Shown here piece after piece: positions 62,511 through 64,000 of a DNA stretch of 64,000 nt. Source of the stretch: Paracoccus cavernae. Its GTDB lineage: Bacteria; Pseudomonadota; Alphaproteobacteria; Rhodobacterales; Rhodobacteraceae. The translations under genes and the position numbers were made by a program. The notes under the pieces are model-generated. The model was not told the origin of the DNA. It did not search any database and worked only from the letters and a program-made list of their open reading frames with translations. The stretch is taken from positions 2,932,501 through 2,996,500 of the forward strand of contig JAUFRC010000001.1 of NCBI GenBank assembly GCA_030410095.1, read 5' to 3'. Positions within the stretch are counted from its first letter, which is position 1; each line of letters opens with the position of its first letter.

Positions 62511-63130
62511 TCAAACCCATAACCAGCGGAGGGTTCGTCAAGATATCCGAGTAAATCGAAATCGTCTTTAAAGATGTGGCGGATCCTGCTGACCTCTGAA
62601 GGAGAAAGGTCATTCTTTCTGAAGATCGGGCGGGTTGCTTTTGCTGATCGAACTGTCGGCAAGGTGACTTTTATTCCAAGCTGGGAAACGTATGCATCGA
62701 ACTCTTCTTCGAGGTTCTCTTGGCGCAACTTGACCTTTGCGAACTGGATGCAGTTGAAGGGGGCGGTTTGGGGCCAAAGGTGATGCTTAAGATTGGCTTC
62801 GGCGTATCTGACAGAACGATCAAAGGGAATCGTCCTGTTTTCTAGGATGTCAAGCGCAATTGACGGTGTGAGATCCGGAATGCGAGGCTTGCTGTAATAG
62901 TCATCGCTGTCCACGTTTTCGGTCCCGAACCGAAACATGTTGACTGCCGAGAGAAAGCGATCAAAAGGGTTGCGAATAACCGTGAACGATGGAAGATGCT
63001 GCCATTCTTCCGGAACTTCTCCTGCCACTGGCCCAGTGTGTGGACCAGAAAATGCCGAGCGGACCGAGGATCCGGCATTTTTCGTGAGGTGAATGAAGAC
63101 AATCTTATGATCGTTAAAGAGAAAATTCAT
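62363..63130 (-). CDS. Carbohydrate sulfotransferase family 2-like protein
   Basis: Begins MNFLFNDHKIVFIHLTKNAG; HLTKNAGSS is the 5'-phosphosulfate loop and FTVIRNPFDRFLSAVNMF the 3'-phosphate motif of the Sulfotransfer_2 family. It ends normally around SEVSRIRHIFKDDFDLLGYL; the last 50 codons may be read out of frame, since the alternate frame joins smoothly to the next gene. Its ATG lies inside the last codons of the 63114 gene, indicating translational coupling. Confidence 0.82.
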   Translation of the reverse strand: MNFLFNDHKIVFIHLTKNAGSSVRSAFSGPHTGPVAGEVPEEWQHLPSFTVIRNPFDRFLSAVNMFRFGTENVDSDDYYSKPRIPDLTPSIALDILENRTIPFDRSVRYAEANLKHHLWPQTAPFNCIQFAKVKLRQENLEEEFDAYVSQLGIKVTLPTVRSAKATRPIFRKNDLSPSEVSRIRHIFKDDFDLLGYLDEPSAGYGFDEKDQKNCFLMPSAVFAASGPSISKFLSSRTKALTYQIRSVIWMALRIA

Positions 63131-63947
63131 CTATTGCTCGATCGGTTCCGAAAACTACAGAGCTGATATGCTTTGCCGTGTTCATGTCGTTATGAAAGAC
63201 CTCGTCCAAGTGAATGGAATCGACACTCAACGGGTTGCGTGGTGGGGACTTTGCTGCAGCGACTCTTTGATCGATAGCGATGCTTTCGATCATGCGCCTT
63301 TGGTGCTCTGATATGTCAATTCCCAACAAGTCCTCAACAAACGGAATTGCGTCTTCGGTGGGGCGCTCAATCACCCAAAGCGTCAACGGAGCCTTCGGAA
63401 AGGTCTTAGCTACTTTTTCGATGAGGGGCAGCCAAGAAATAGACTTCCCATCGAGGGTGCCACCATCCGCAACCGCGGAAAAGCTATGCTGAGGAACAAG
63501 CCCCAAATGTAGCGATACTCGGCAGCCCGCAAAGAACTGGCTTAGTCCATCCACTGCGGGTCCGACGTTTGCGTAAAGACCGGAGGTGCTAAAGACTGTA
63601 GCCTTATCGCAAAGAATCCCATGTGCTGAAATTACTACTTTGCGTGAGTGAGCTGGTAGTGAGACCTCACTGATGTGTTTGACATGCTCGCCTGACTTCG
63701 CGCCTACAATACCGGAGCGCATTGTGCGGCGGAACTCTGTGGGAGAGACCACGTGGGTACCGCTCTTGCGCAGGTCGTCGGTCAGGCTTTGGCTGACCTC
63801 TTCGATCAGCGTGGGAAAGACGTCGTGCACCCCAAAATGGATCTCGTACTCACGCTCCAGCGATGGCAGCTGGCTTGCGGCTATCGGAACGAGGGCCGAG
63901 GATGTGGGGCGCTGTGCTCTGGCCGAAAGGCGTGACGCGAAGCTCAT
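63114..63947 (-). CDS. Hypothetical protein, 277 residues, coupled to sulfotransferase
   Basis: An intact ORF beginning MSFASRLSARAQRPTSSALV. The central sequence REYEIHFGVHDVFPTLIEEV, RKVVISAHGILCDKATVFST and SLHLGLVPQHSFSAVADGGT, then ERPTEDAIPFVEDLLGIDIS, suggests an alpha/beta enzyme-like fold. In island gene sets similar proteins accompany sulfotransferases, but I cannot name the family. It overlaps the sulfotransferase start by 17 bp and is the first gene of this minus-strand run; the 53 bp to the window edge show no gene. Confidence 0.6.
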   Translation of the reverse strand: MSFASRLSARAQRPTSSALVPIAASQLPSLEREYEIHFGVHDVFPTLIEEVSQSLTDDLRKSGTHVVSPTEFRRTMRSGIVGAKSGEHVKHISEVSLPAHSRKVVISAHGILCDKATVFSTSGLYANVGPAVDGLSQFFAGCRVSLHLGLVPQHSFSAVADGGTLDGKSISWLPLIEKVAKTFPKAPLTLWVIERPTEDAIPFVEDLLGIDISEHQRRMIESIAIDQRVAAAKSPPRNPLSVDSIHLDEVFHNDMNTAKHISSVVFGTDRAIDEFSL

Positions 63948-64000
63948 ACCTATTCCTCGTCGAACCCTAATTATTAGTGTCTGCTAACCCGCGTGAATGT

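Overview
The window reads as a chromosome segment of a GC-rich alphaproteobacterium, most likely a member of the Rhodobacteraceae. The evidence is the rRNA operon layout (23S-5S-tRNA-fMet), the flagellar order motB-flgE-flgK-flgL-flgI, tamA-tamB, ygfZ-dinB, sorAB, a pmbA-cysQ pair, and phage-island genes typical of that family. A consistent feature is loss of reading frame by single bases, usually where a run of G or C is one base short. It affects housekeeping genes that should be intact (ahcY, dinB, ygfZ, tamA, tamB), so most frame breaks here are probably consensus errors. I therefore annotate such genes as whole CDS with noted breaks.

Layout. 1-2172: 3' part of an rRNA operon, 5S and tRNA-fMet with terminator. 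2211-3505: IS ends and a damaged IS3-family (IS407-like) element. 3606-9413 (minus): flagellar hook/filament-junction genes flgI, flgL, flgK, flgE and motB; the flgI-flgL-flgK 3' part is clearly richer in A+T than the rest. 9483-11071: GMC oxidoreductase. 11276-15387: a pqiA-pqiA-pqiB-pqiC intermembrane lipid-transport operon. 15442-20961: flavin reductase, CysQ-like phosphatase, PmbA/TldE, DUF2125, enoyl-CoA hydratase, DUF2853. 21054-23010: ahcY and a small exported protein. 23215-30682: glucokinase, then tamA-tamB. 30758-37729: a divergent LacI-type regulator and a ribitol-type uptake and catabolism operon (binding protein, ATPase, permease, dehydrogenase, D-ribulokinase) with a large perfect palindrome at its promoter and hairpins between genes. 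37886-40391: Ivy-type lysozyme inhibitor and the sulfite dehydrogenase pair sorA-sorB. 40567: tRNA-Lys. 40867-45452: ABC exporter, ygfZ, dinB, DUF533 protein. 45654: tuf. 47033-49888: a degenerate inverted tRNA-Trp copy, an ABC exporter and an intact tRNA-Trp.

From 49918 to the right edge the DNA is accessory. A tyrosine integrase faces the 3' end of tRNA-Trp. Behind it lies a compact run of small overlapping phage genes, including a GapR/DUF2312 protein and a likely Acb2/Tad1-type anti-defence sponge. An IS21-family element interrupts a TerB-like gene. A holin-like gene follows, then a lower-GC two-gene cargo (DUF5131 three-Cys-motif protein plus TcmP), a thermonuclease-like protein, and an SRAP/YedK gene whose 3' end is lost at about 58740. 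Beyond that point composition drops again, and the DNA carries an RTX calcium-binding protein, two sulfotransferases and several unknown genes that look surface- or polysaccharide-related.

The best candidates for undescribed biology are the DUF5131-TcmP cargo pair and the small anti-defence-like gene in the same island.
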